Part shown: in pieces, positions 7,004-14,063 of the stretch | Layout: each line of letters opens with the position of its first letter | How positions within the stretch are numbered: the stretch's first letter is position 1 | Source of the DNA: an uncultured Peptococcaceae bacterium | GTDB lineage: Bacteria; Bacillota; Peptococcia; Peptococcales; Peptococcaceae | DNA length: 14,203 nt | Assembly (NCBI GenBank): GCA_937922955.1 | Contig: CALAKO010000078.1 | Coordinates: 1 to 14,203, forward strand | Direction of reading: 5' to 3' | Position numbers and translations under genes: made by a program | The notes under the pieces: model-generated | What the model was told of the DNA's origin: nothing | The model's database searches: none | The model's input: only the letters and a program-made list of their open reading frames with translations

Positions 7004-7840
7004 ATGAAACTTGGAAAAGAAATTTCAACCATTAGAAAAGAATACGGCATGACCCAGGAAGCCTTCGGTCAACTCTTTCATGTGACACGGCAAACCGTCT
7101 CAAATTGGGAAAACGAAAAAAGCTATCCCGATCTGCAAACCCTTGTTGAAATGAGTAACCGCTTCGGCATTTCTCTGGACACGCTGCTCAAGGAGGACGA
7201 GCATATGATTCAGGCCATTGATAAAGAACGCCACGTCGGCAAACGCCTTATAAAAGGCATTCTCGCCGTCATCTGCACCATCGCAATAGCATGTGCTGCA
7301 TACTACGGCTATTGGTATTATCAGCGCACCAGCTTCGAGCAACAATTTCAAAACGCCCTGCAAAGTTACGGTTTTTCACAAAAAATCATCACCGACGAAA
7401 ACGGCAACAACATTTCCGCTGGCTACTACGTCGCTCAAGACGGCAACATCGAATATTCTGTTTTGCCACCAGATTTCCCACCCCTTCTTTCATTTCAAAC
7501 AAAAATTCCAGACGATGCCAAATTCATTATCGCTAATTGCAAGGACGGCTCCAATACCCTTCGTTTGCGTTGTTCCCCAGCCTACTCCCGCGAAAACGAA
7601 CAGGACGACATTACATTCAACGATGCTCAAATCACTCTTACCTTAGACAAAGGACTCAAAGAAAACAGCGATAAAACCTACTCTCCAATTCTATTTCCAG
7701 AGTATACGCTTGATGAAAACGGCGCCCCTTACGCCGGCCACCTCGACGACGACACTCGCGCTGTTTACAATAGCATGAAAACCGATGTTCAAAAAGCTGC
7801 CGCTACCATTCAGACCATGCTTAAGGATTTTTACGCCTAA
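7004..7840 (+). CDS. Membrane-anchored XRE-family transcriptional regulator
   Basis: The 278-residue protein has three parts: a Cro/C1-type helix-turn-helix at about residues 5-60 (MTQEAFGQLFHVTRQTVSNWE forms the two DNA-contacting helices), one transmembrane helix at about 83-104, and a C-terminal domain of some 170 residues expected outside the membrane. The outer domain matches no family I recognise; it is rich in Asp, Asn and Tyr. This layout suggests a DNA-binding protein that senses an extracytoplasmic or membrane signal, but neither ligand nor target is known. The ATG at 7004 has AAAGGA 7 nt upstream; a TTG nine codons earlier (6977) lacks a ribosome binding site. It is a single-gene unit after htpG, ending at a terminator shared with the opposing alkD-like gene. 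Confidence 0.85.
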   Translation: MKLGKEISTIRKEYGMTQEAFGQLFHVTRQTVSNWENEKSYPDLQTLVEMSNRFGISLDTLLKEDEHMIQAIDKERHVGKRLIKGILAVICTIAIACAAYYGYWYYQRTSFEQQFQNALQSYGFSQKIITDENGNNISAGYYVAQDGNIEYSVLPPDFPPLLSFQTKIPDDAKFIIANCKDGSNTLRLRCSPAYSRENEQDDITFNDAQITLTLDKGLKENSDKTYSPILFPEYTLDENGAPYAGHLDDDTRAVYNSMKTDVQKAAATIQTMLKDFYA

Positions 7841-7842
7841 AC

Positions 7843-7887
7843 AAAAAGAGCTCTAACAAGACTGCCATCTTGTCAGAGCTCTTTTTT
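7843..7887. terminator. Bidirectional terminator between the XRE and AlkD-like genes
   Basis: A long stem pairs AAAAAGAGCTCT with AGAGCTCTTTTT and, after one A/C mismatch, ACAAGA with TCTTGT, around the loop 7862-7867. It is flanked by a T run on each strand. It begins two bases after the XRE stop and touches the AlkD-like stop at 7887-7889. Confidence 0.9.
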
Positions 7888-8573
7888 CAACGGTATGATT
7901 TTAAGAGCGCTTTTCGCTCGTCAGATACACGACGGCTTTCCACCGCTTTTTGAATGCTTTTTCGATGCACCCATTCCGGCATACGCCGTTCCGCAATCCA
8001 CGGCAACGTCGCCTCCCACTGTTTGACAAGCGCCATACTAAAATACCAGGCCACACCCATGTTCACATAATATTCATCGCACGCACAAGCAGCTACCGCC
8101 GCCAGATCATCCTCCTCAAAATACACATCCAAACAGTGTTGCATCAGCATATTGATACCAAACCGCACCGTATATGGATGCGCCGCGTCCGCCAGCCAAT
8201 GCGGAATAATGCTCCGCAACCGCGCCGGCTCTTTTTTAAAAGCCAACGGCGAAAAGCTATCACAATTCGCCCAATTGTCCACCATCGTCAAAAAACATTC
8301 CGTTTCCTGCACGCAATCATCAAAATCCTTCAGTGCCGCCACAAACATGCCATGGATATTCAACTCTTCCACATAATCATGATGCGTCATCGCCATGTAC
8401 TCCACAATCCGCGGATCATTTTTGTAGCTTTTAGCTATCGCGCGCTGCACCGGCAAACGTACGCCAAGAATGCGCTCTGGCGAAATCGTCGGCACTAATT
8501 TCGCATGAAACGCCTTGTAGCCTTCATCCACATTTTCCAGAAGCCGATCACGAATTTCCCGTTCAATATCCAT
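7887..8573 (-). CDS. AlkD-like DNA alkylation repair glycosylase
   Basis: Predicted DNA glycosylase made of HEAT-like helical repeats that excises positively charged alkylated bases such as N7-methylguanine and N3-methyladenine. Numbered from the third ATG (228 residues), W101, D105, R137 and W176 match the active-site set W109, D113, R148 and W187 that I recall for Bacillus cereus AlkD; the W-D spacing (4) and R-W spacing (39) are identical. The gene begins with three consecutive ATG codons (8579, 8576, 8573). GGAGG at 8581-8585 lies 1, 4 and 7 nt before them, so the third has the best spacing, though the first two add only Met-Met. The first ATG overlaps the stop of the upstream phospholipase-like gene (ATGA), so translation is probably coupled. 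Confidence 0.87.
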   Translation of the reverse strand: MDIEREIRDRLLENVDEGYKAFHAKLVPTISPERILGVRLPVQRAIAKSYKNDPRIVEYMAMTHHDYVEELNIHGMFVAALKDFDDCVQETECFLTMVDNWANCDSFSPLAFKKEPARLRSIIPHWLADAAHPYTVRFGINMLMQHCLDVYFEEDDLAAVAACACDEYYVNMGVAWYFSMALVKQWEATLPWIAERRMPEWVHRKSIQKAVESRRVSDERKALLKSYR

Positions 8574-8575
8574 CA

Positions 8576-9394
8576 TCATACCTCCGGCTCGCGCTCAAAA
8601 TCTCGTTGAAAATAATCATCCAGCGGCACATCTTCAAAAACATGCGCCATATAATTCGACGCAAGCGCAACATATCGTTTCTTCGCTTCATCAAAAAGCG
8701 TTGCCAATCGCGGATTCGTCTTATCCGAAAGCACATCCTTCGGTCCCATAAAAATTCCACCCAGCGCCTCCTGCGCTCCAGCCAGACGCAACAGACTCTG
8801 ATAAAAACGATACCGTCCATCACCCGGTGTTTGCAGCGCATTTTTTATGCGGCCAAAATCAGCAATCAGTGCCGCCACGTCACCAGCAGCGCCCAAGCCT
8901 GCCCCTTCATACAGCCGCCCAACTTTTAGTCGCGCGGCACGATCCACCGCAATACAACTGCCCAATGGAAAGCAACGTGGTTCCGCAGCACCGCAGCGCT
9001 CCAGCAGATAACGATCAAACTCCGTTTCCATGCGATGATGATTGTACGGCAATTCTTCCACCCAGCGGTCGATCGACGGATGGCAAGTGGAATCCAATGC
9101 AAAATGTCCAATCAGTCCGATCAAGTATGCCAAGGAACCGCTGTCCGGCCTTTTCCCACCGTCACCCTCCAGCGCCAGCAGGAGCTTTGCACAGGACGAA
9201 TGGTGCAATTCACTCCCGATCTGCGCATATTTTTTCCCACGCAATCTCAGCAACTGATCAAAAAAATAAAAATCCGGACCTTGCAGGCCTATGTTGTATA
9301 AAGAACGGTGTGTTTTCACCACACGTCGTACCGAGTTATCAAATTGCCGCAGTGTATCAGCACCAAATAAATAATGAGCAAATATTGCAGGCAT
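8576..9394 (-). CDS. Zinc-dependent phospholipase C-like protein
   Basis: The 272-residue protein resembles the zinc-dependent phospholipase C fold (PF00882 type). Candidate metal ligands appear in the right order: H7 in FAHYLFG, D41 in LQGPDFYFF, H64-H65, H97 and D101 in GHFALD, H105, and H119-H120 with E123. Classical members cut phosphatidylcholine outside the cell, but this one has no signal peptide, so it is probably intracellular with an unknown substrate. The start at 9394 has AGGAGG about 5 nt upstream; upstream extension to 9460 would read through the promoter and add a Cys-rich tail unlike the family. First gene of a two-gene operon: its TGA overlaps the ATG of the AlkD-like gene. 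Confidence 0.82.
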   Translation of the reverse strand: MPAIFAHYLFGADTLRQFDNSVRRVVKTHRSLYNIGLQGPDFYFFDQLLRLRGKKYAQIGSELHHSSCAKLLLALEGDGGKRPDSGSLAYLIGLIGHFALDSTCHPSIDRWVEELPYNHHRMETEFDRYLLERCGAAEPRCFPLGSCIAVDRAARLKVGRLYEGAGLGAAGDVAALIADFGRIKNALQTPGDGRYRFYQSLLRLAGAQEALGGIFMGPKDVLSDKTNPRLATLFDEAKKRYVALASNYMAHVFEDVPLDDYFQRDFEREPEV

Positions 9395-9425
9395 GTTTCG
9401 TCCTCCTTTTCGCCAATCTATACAC

Positions 9426-9454
9426 ATCATAGCACACGAACCGCACACTGCCAA
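9426..9454 (-). promoter_or_regulatory. Promoter of the phospholipase-like/AlkD operon
   Basis: Minus strand TTGGCA (9449-9454), 17-nt spacer, TATGAT (9426-9431), with TGC making an extended -10. The start site would be near 9419, about 25 nt before the ATG. It directly follows the terminator of the ABC operon. Confidence 0.75.
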
Positions 9455-9460
9455 TTGCAT

Positions 9461-9492
9461 AAAAAAATCTCGAGCTTTTCAGCTCGAGATTT
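9461..9492 (-). terminator. Terminator of the ABC transporter operon
   Basis: ATCTCGAGCT (9467-9476) pairs perfectly with 9481-9490 around a 4-nt loop, extended by two A-T pairs. On the minus strand the hairpin is followed by seven T (9467-9461). It lies 4 nt after the stop codon of the small membrane protein gene, placing that gene inside the operon. Confidence 0.88.
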
Positions 9493-9496
9493 CAGT

Positions 9497-9634
9497 TTAT
9501 TTATCATCTTTTCCCAAGAAGCGCTCTGACAGAAAAAATACCAGTTTCCGAATTACAATGAATAGAACGACGAGCGCTACAACCTCTGTGAAAAAGATCG
9601 CCCACTCCATGCTAATCCAAGCACCAAGTATCAT
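9497..9634 (-). CDS. Small single-helix membrane protein, last gene of ABC operon
   Basis: A 45-codon reading frame starts at ATG 9634 with an ideal AGGAGG (9643-9648) 8 nt upstream, and ends in TAA directly before the operon terminator. It begins 17 nt after the stop of the ATPase gene. The protein is a short N-terminus (MILGAWISMEW), a hydrophobic helix at about residues 12-35 containing one Glu (E17) and the pair R29-K30, and a charged tail (SERFLGKDDK). The basic tail suggests N-out, C-in topology. I recognise no family. Position and translation signals argue that it is real and works with the transporter, perhaps as an accessory subunit or regulator of the permeases; that role is inference. 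Confidence 0.72.
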   Translation of the reverse strand: MILGAWISMEWAIFFTEVVALVVLFIVIRKLVFFLSERFLGKDDK

Positions 9635-9651
9635 CAGAGCGGCCTCCTTTC

Positions 9652-10407
9652 TTAAAGAACAAGACTCATAGAATCCGTGATTTTCTTACGCAGTTCCAGG
9701 AAGTCATGACCAGTCAAATTTCTTGGTCGTGGAAGATCGACAACGTATTCACCGGCGAGATGGCTAGGCAGCTTACCATCGAGGATGATAATGCGGTCAG
9801 CCAGATAAATAGCTTCGTCAATGTTCGACGTTACGAACAAAATCGTACGTTTTTCTTCCTGCCATACACGTTCAATTTCAATTTCCATGAGGATACGTGT
9901 CTGCGCATCAAGCTGCCCAAACGGTTCGTCAAGGATCAACAACGTTGGCTCATTAACGTACGCACGAGCAATACCTACACGCTGTTTCATACCACCAGAC
10001 AACTGGTTCGGATAGCTGTTTTCAAAGCCCGTTAAGCCAACAAGATCGATGTATTTCTGCGCCATTTTACGACGTTCTTCTTTTGGAACCCCTTTCAATT
10101 TAGGGCCCATTTCAACGTTCCCCATAACAGTACGCCAGAAGAACAAGGTATAACGCTGGAATACAAATCCAACTTTATCACTTGGACCATCCACTTCTTC
10201 GCCATTTACATAGACATGGCCGGTGGTAGGCGCTTCAAATCCAGCAATCAAACGCATCAGCGTACTCTTACCAGACTGCCCTGGCCCAAGAATAACGACA
10301 AATTCATTTTCTTTCGCATGGAAGTTCATCGTTGACAATACTTTTTTATCACCAAACTCTTTGGAGATATCCACGCACTCGATTATATTTGTGTGTTTCT
10401 CGTCCAT
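9652..10407 (-). CDS. ABC transporter ATPase (nitrate/sulfonate/taurine type), switch His replaced by Ser
   Basis: Cytoplasmic ATPase subunit of the importer, SsuB/TauB-like, 251 residues. Walker A is GPGQSGKST at 41-49, the Q-loop glutamine is Q84, the signature is intact LSGGM at 136-140, and Walker B ends in D160-E161 with a D-loop GQLD. The H-loop reads VTSNIDEA where VTHDIDEA is usual: the switch histidine is S194 (codon at 9826-9828). The motif after the Q-loop is FFWRTV rather than the usual LPWRTV. ATG 10407 is preferred over TTG 10413 because the AAGGGGG site lies 8 nt from the ATG. The gene overlaps the end of the upstream permease by 25 bp, which suggests coupled translation. Probable partner: the ATPase at 13311-14063. 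Confidence 0.9.
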   Translation of the reverse strand: MDEKHTNIIECVDISKEFGDKKVLSTMNFHAKENEFVVILGPGQSGKSTLMRLIAGFEAPTTGHVYVNGEEVDGPSDKVGFVFQRYTLFFWRTVMGNVEMGPKLKGVPKEERRKMAQKYIDLVGLTGFENSYPNQLSGGMKQRVGIARAYVNEPTLLILDEPFGQLDAQTRILMEIEIERVWQEEKRTILFVTSNIDEAIYLADRIIILDGKLPSHLAGEYVVDLPRPRNLTGHDFLELRKKITDSMSLVL

Positions 10408-11198
10408 GGACAAAGCCCCCTTTCAATCAGCGTCAAAGCGAAAGAAGTCAGGAAGGAAACGATACAAATCGTCAACATCCCAGCAATACACATTGCAGTG
10501 TTATCAATTCTCATACCCTGGTTAATAACGAACCCGAGACCACTTCTCGCACCAACCAGTTCCGCTGCAACCACGCATGTCCAGGAAGTAGACAACGCAA
10601 TCTGCAAACCAGCGAAAATAGCAGGGATACAAGATGGCGCTGTAACCTGAAAATGTTCTTGCCAGTAAGAAGCGCCAAGATTTCGGATGCAGTCATACAA
10701 TTCAGGGTCAACAAGACGAATCCCATTATAGGAGTTCAGAATCAGTGGAACCAATGCACCAATAAAGATAATGAAAATCTTAGAAGTTTCGCCAATACCA
10801 AACCACAGAATAGAAATAGAAATCCATGCGATAGGTGGCATTGGCTTGAAGAATTCAAAGATTGGACGAATGATCGCATTAGCTGTTTTATTAAAGCCCA
10901 TCAATACCCCAATCGGAATACCGACAACCGCAGCCAATATGAACGCAATCATAACGCGACGGAAACTAATCCAAGTATGCATGATCAATGTGTTACCCGC
11001 CAATCTGGACTGGAACATATTGATCCATTCTGTAACAACTTCCCATGGGCGAGGCATCATCGAAGCGTCACCAACAACGACAATCAAGTCCCAGATGCCC
11101 AAAAAGAGAACAATGGAAATGACGTTTAAAACACGTTTATTACGCAAGGCTTTTTGTAACACATTACCGCCTCTGCGTTCAGAAATTGTTTCACTCAT
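10383..11198 (-). CDS. ABC transporter permease (second of pair)
   Basis: Inner-membrane permease of the SsuC/TauC/nitrate type, 271 residues with about six hydrophobic segments. The cytoplasmic EAA loop that docks on the ATPase is visible at about residues 172-200 (RNLGASYWQEHFQV...IPAIFAGLQIAL), followed by the conserved WTCVVAAELVGA. It is a clear paralogue of the permease just upstream: both share PIFE, AWI, LWFG/IWFG, FIIF.GALVP and WTC.VAAE blocks in the same order. The ATG at 11198 has GGAGG at 11208-11212, 9 nt upstream, and lies 14 nt after the preceding permease stop. Its 3' end overlaps the start of the ATPase gene. Substrate unknown. Confidence 0.92.
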   Translation of the reverse strand: MSETISERRGGNVLQKALRNKRVLNVISIVLFLGIWDLIVVVGDASMMPRPWEVVTEWINMFQSRLAGNTLIMHTWISFRRVMIAFILAAVVGIPIGVLMGFNKTANAIIRPIFEFFKPMPPIAWISISILWFGIGETSKIFIIFIGALVPLILNSYNGIRLVDPELYDCIRNLGASYWQEHFQVTAPSCIPAIFAGLQIALSTSWTCVVAAELVGARSGLGFVINQGMRIDNTAMCIAGMLTICIVSFLTSFALTLIERGLCPWTRNTQI

Positions 11199-11212
11199 AA
11201 TCAGGCACCTCC

Positions 11213-12022
11213 TTACTGACCTTTTCTGCTGCCCTTAACGAGCTGCTTTTCAATAAACCCTACGATAACAGTAATAACAACACCAGTCAGTGCGGTCAAA
11301 ACCATCCCCAAAATGATCATATCCGGCATCAGGAGACGACGACCCATTTCGATAAAGAAACCAAGACCAGCGTTTGCACCAACCATTTCTGCTGCAACCA
11401 GGCAAGTCCACGCGGTAGCAAGCGCAACCTGCAAACCACCAAATACCATTGGCAAAGCAGAAGGCACGCATACATTTTTAAAGATTTCCCAACTACCGGC
11501 TCCGTAAGTCTTTGCCATACGAATGTACGTTGGATTCGTCATTTTGACACCGGAGCAGGAATTGATAACGCATGGTACCAACGCCCCGACAAAAATGATG
11601 AAGACCTTACTGAACAAACCAGTACCAAACCAAATGATGCAGAGAGGAATCCATGCAACAGACGGAATCGGACGAACGATTTCAAAAATAGGTCGAACCA
11701 GACCATCAAAGGTCGTAAACCAGCCCATTGCAAGGCCAAGAGGAATGCCAATGACCAAAGCCAAAATATAGCCAATCAAGGCTTCTTCCAAGCTCAAACC
11801 AATATGTCCCCAAATAATGGTGCCGTCAGGGTTTGGATTCGATAATTTATCAATAAATAGCGAGATAACCTGCGTTGGCGACGCCAACAAATGCGGCGAA
11901 ACAAGTTCTGCGCGCACAATACCTTCCCAGAACAGCAGGAATACGCAGATAGAAATCAGGGAAATTATCGTATAGAAACTTTGCTTTTTTTCTGTACGTT
12001 TCAATTTTTTATTGCTCGCCAT
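11213..12022 (-). CDS. ABC transporter permease (first of pair)
   Basis: Inner-membrane permease of the same type, 269 residues. It has a basic N-terminal tail (MASNKKLKRTEKK), then membrane segments and the EAA loop at about 166-200 (RMAKTYGAGSWEIFKNV...LPMVFGGLQVAL), ending in WTCLVAAEMVGA. The start at 12022 is chosen because GGAGG (12030-12034) lies 7 nt upstream; an upstream codon at 12040 would place this site inside the gene. It probably pairs with the second permease as a heterodimer, since both are encoded once in one operon. It is separated from the binding-protein gene by about 130 nt containing a strong hairpin. Confidence 0.92.
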   Translation of the reverse strand: MASNKKLKRTEKKQSFYTIISLISICVFLLFWEGIVRAELVSPHLLASPTQVISLFIDKLSNPNPDGTIIWGHIGLSLEEALIGYILALVIGIPLGLAMGWFTTFDGLVRPIFEIVRPIPSVAWIPLCIIWFGTGLFSKVFIIFVGALVPCVINSCSGVKMTNPTYIRMAKTYGAGSWEIFKNVCVPSALPMVFGGLQVALATAWTCLVAAEMVGANAGLGFFIEMGRRLLMPDMIILGMVLTALTGVVITVIVGFIEKQLVKGSRKGQ

Positions 12023-12104
12023 ATTTACACCTCCACTCAAGATTTTTTGCTTTCCACCCAGAAAGCAGGAGTGTCTTATGTCACGTTCACTTTTGAAGAA
12101 AGAA

Positions 12105-12134
12105 AGGGGAGTCTATCAAAATTAAGACTCCCCT
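12105..12134 (-). promoter_or_regulatory. Intra-operon hairpin after the binding-protein gene
   Basis: Ten perfect base pairs (AGGGGAGTCT 12105-12114 with 12125-12134) around a 10-nt loop lie 20 nt after the binding-protein stop. On the minus strand the stem is followed by a pyrimidine-rich TTTCTTTCTTC, not a clean T run, so it may be a partial terminator or a 3' stability element. Such hairpins often keep the binding protein more abundant than its permeases. Confidence 0.7.
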
Positions 12135-12153
12135 CCACCCTTCTTATACAAAA

Positions 12154-13257
12154 TTATTTCTTTGCTTCTTTAATTTCAATGGCTTTTTCGAGGAAGGAAG
12201 AATCGATGCAATATCCTTTATCTTCGAGCTGCTGTTTTTCTTCAGGAGTGTACTGACCCTGAGATACGAAGTAGTCTGCTGCACCTTGTAACGCTTTGAG
12301 CAGTTCGCCACTATTCAGCATTTCTAACTGATCTTCAAGACTAGGGATATCATGAGATTTGATATCTAATGCAGCATTTTCTTCAGTTACCTGCATAGCA
12401 GCCCAATCAGTGAAGAAGCTGGAGATTTCGCCAGCCATATCAGTACCTTCCGCATTGAAGCGGTCTGCACCTTCACTCATCATAGCAAGCATGCTAGCGA
12501 TTGCATCAGGATTTTCTTCTGCCATCTTTGGATCAGCAACCCAAAGCATCAAGCAAGTAGAACCAACTTGTTCAGCTGTAGCAACTTCCTGCCAACCTTT
12601 TTCCAAACCAGTGTAAAGGAATGGAGCCCAGAGAACGAGGTAATCCCCTTCGCCAGATTCAAATGCAGCAATCGCCTGAGCCTGTTCGAGGTTACGTACG
12701 GTTACGTCCGCTTCAGTAAGACCAAACTGAGCAAGATAGCCGGACAAAGTGTAAGTACCAGTGGATACAGTAGTGGTCAGGAAGGTTTTGCCCTTCACAT
12801 CTTCAGCAGTACCATAGGTACCATTTTCGTTCTTAGTGTTGAAGATCGCATCGCCTTCACGTGCCAATACAGCGTTTGCACGAGATTCGTCAGAAGATAC
12901 ACCAACGATTGGGGTGTCATAACGAAGCGCAGACATCAGAGTAGGAACAGAACCATTACTCATGATAGCAAGCTGGTTGGCTGGAACCGTCTGAACCATA
13001 GGCATCCCGGAATCGAAATATTCCATAGTCATGTTGATGCCATATTTTTCCTGGATGGATGGATCGGTCATAGTTGCGTAATACGCTGGCCACGCATCGA
13101 TCTGACCCTGGAACCCACCAGACACTGTTAAGACTTCACCTTCGCCGCTTGCGGAACCACCGCCGCCACCGCCGCCGCAACCAGCAAGCGTACCCAATAA
13201 AGCGACTGATAAAACGACAGCTGTTGCGACTTTCCAAGTTTTTTTGTGACGTTTCAT
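12154..13257 (-). CDS. ABC transporter substrate-binding lipoprotein (NitT/TauT type)
   Basis: Secreted, lipid-anchored binding protein of 367 residues. The signal peptide (KRHKK, then a hydrophobic stretch) ends in the lipobox LAGC with C27 as the lipidated residue, followed by seven glycines and a Ser/Gly/Glu linker. The mature part resembles SsuA/TauA/nitrate-binding proteins: a start at GGFQGQIDAWPAYYA, a NQLAIMSNGSVPTLMSAL region typical of the family (testing many sites per molecule), then VKGKTFLTTTVSTGTY and a later FESGEGDYLVLWAP. The ligand cannot be told. The ATG at 13257 has GGGAG 10 nt upstream; extension to 13320 would put 21 unrelated residues before a good signal peptide. It lies 53 nt after the first ATPase gene and is followed by the hairpin at 12105-12134. 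Confidence 0.9.
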   Translation of the reverse strand: MKRHKKTWKVATAVVLSVALLGTLAGCGGGGGGGSASGEGEVLTVSGGFQGQIDAWPAYYATMTDPSIQEKYGINMTMEYFDSGMPMVQTVPANQLAIMSNGSVPTLMSALRYDTPIVGVSSDESRANAVLAREGDAIFNTKNENGTYGTAEDVKGKTFLTTTVSTGTYTLSGYLAQFGLTEADVTVRNLEQAQAIAAFESGEGDYLVLWAPFLYTGLEKGWQEVATAEQVGSTCLMLWVADPKMAEENPDAIASMLAMMSEGADRFNAEGTDMAGEISSFFTDWAAMQVTEENAALDIKSHDIPSLEDQLEMLNSGELLKALQGAADYFVSQGQYTPEEKQQLEDKGYCIDSSFLEKAIEIKEAKK

Positions 13258-13310
13258 AAGAAACACACTCCCTTCATTTTTTACCTTTTTATTTTTATGC
13301 CCAAGTGTTC

Positions 13311-14063
13311 TTACCACCACTTGATGGCATCGGTAACATAGTTACGCAATTCAACAAAATCATCTGCCAATGCATCGCGAGGTCTCGGCAAATTAATCGG
13401 AATAGATTCTTTAATCGTTGTTGGCTTGTTGGTCAATACCAAAATACGTTCTGCAATATATACCGCTTCTTCAACATTGTGAGTAATGAAAATAACCGTA
13501 TTATGCAGTTCCTGCCAAATTCGTACCAATTCATCTTCCAAATAGAAACGCAGTTTCACGTCCAGCTGCCCGTAAGGTTCGTCCATAAGCAGCAGATCCG
13601 GATCTGTTGCAAATGCTCTCGCAATAGCAACACGCTGTTCCATACTGGATGAAATCTGAGCAGGATAGAGATCCTGGGTCTGAGTTAAACCAACAAGTTC
13701 CATTACCTCTTGAACTTTCTTTTCAATCTTATCCTTTGGCCACTTTTTAATTTCCATACCATAAGCAATATTTTCTTTTACCGTACGCCAAGGCAGACAG
13801 GATGGTTCCTGAAATACGAACGAAATACTGTGCTTTCTTGGGTCGGCTGGTTCACCGTCAATGAGAACTTCCCCTTCACTAGGCACATACAATGTTGACA
13901 GCAGGTTCAAGAATGTTGTTTTCCCGCAGCCAGTAGGACCTACAATGACGAGGAACTCACCTTTTTTTACGGTGAAGTTGATGTCATTCAATACCAACAA
14001 ATCGCCGAAACGCTTCGTTAAATGATTGACAACAACTTTATCTTGTCTCGTGTCTTCTCCCAT
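13311..14063 (-). CDS. ABC transporter ATPase (nitrate/sulfonate/taurine type), degenerate signature motif
   Basis: Second SsuB/TauB-like ATPase, 250 residues, first gene of the operon within the window. Walker A is GPTGCGKTT at 42-50, the Q-loop is Q85 (FVFQEPSCLPWRTV), Walker B ends in D161-E162 with GQLD after it, and the switch histidine is present (H195 in ITHNVEEA). The signature is ISSSM at 137-141 (13641-13655) in place of LSGGQ/M: the second-position Ser remains, both glycines are Ser. The GGAAGTGG site supports ATG 14063; a GTG at 14117 would add a hydrophobic tail without a ribosome binding site. No confident promoter is seen in 14064-14203, so the operon might begin beyond the window. 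Confidence 0.9.
   Translation of the reverse strand: MGEDTRQDKVVVNHLTKRFGDLLVLNDINFTVKKGEFLVIVGPTGCGKTTFLNLLSTLYVPSEGEVLIDGEPADPRKHSISFVFQEPSCLPWRTVKENIAYGMEIKKWPKDKIEKKVQEVMELVGLTQTQDLYPAQISSSMEQRVAIARAFATDPDLLLMDEPYGQLDVKLRFYLEDELVRIWQELHNTVIFITHNVEEAVYIAERILVLTNKPTTIKESIPINLPRPRDALADDFVELRNYVTDAIKWW

Noticed and set aside
6370..7050. Long minus-strand open frame (226 codons) across the end of htpG
   Set aside because: It runs through the htpG coding sequence, the htpG terminator and the XRE start; composition is that of an antisense shadow and no family is visible.
10332..11129. Long plus-strand open frame (265 codons) over the second permease
   Set aside because: Antisense shadow of a well-supported permease gene; low-complexity Asn/Arg/Thr-rich translation and no ribosome binding site.
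13148..13180. GGC/GGT triplet repeat encoding seven glycines after the lipoprotein cysteine
   Set aside because: Unusual-looking, but poly-Gly linkers after the lipobox are common in Bacillota binding lipoproteins; not treated as a separate repeat element.
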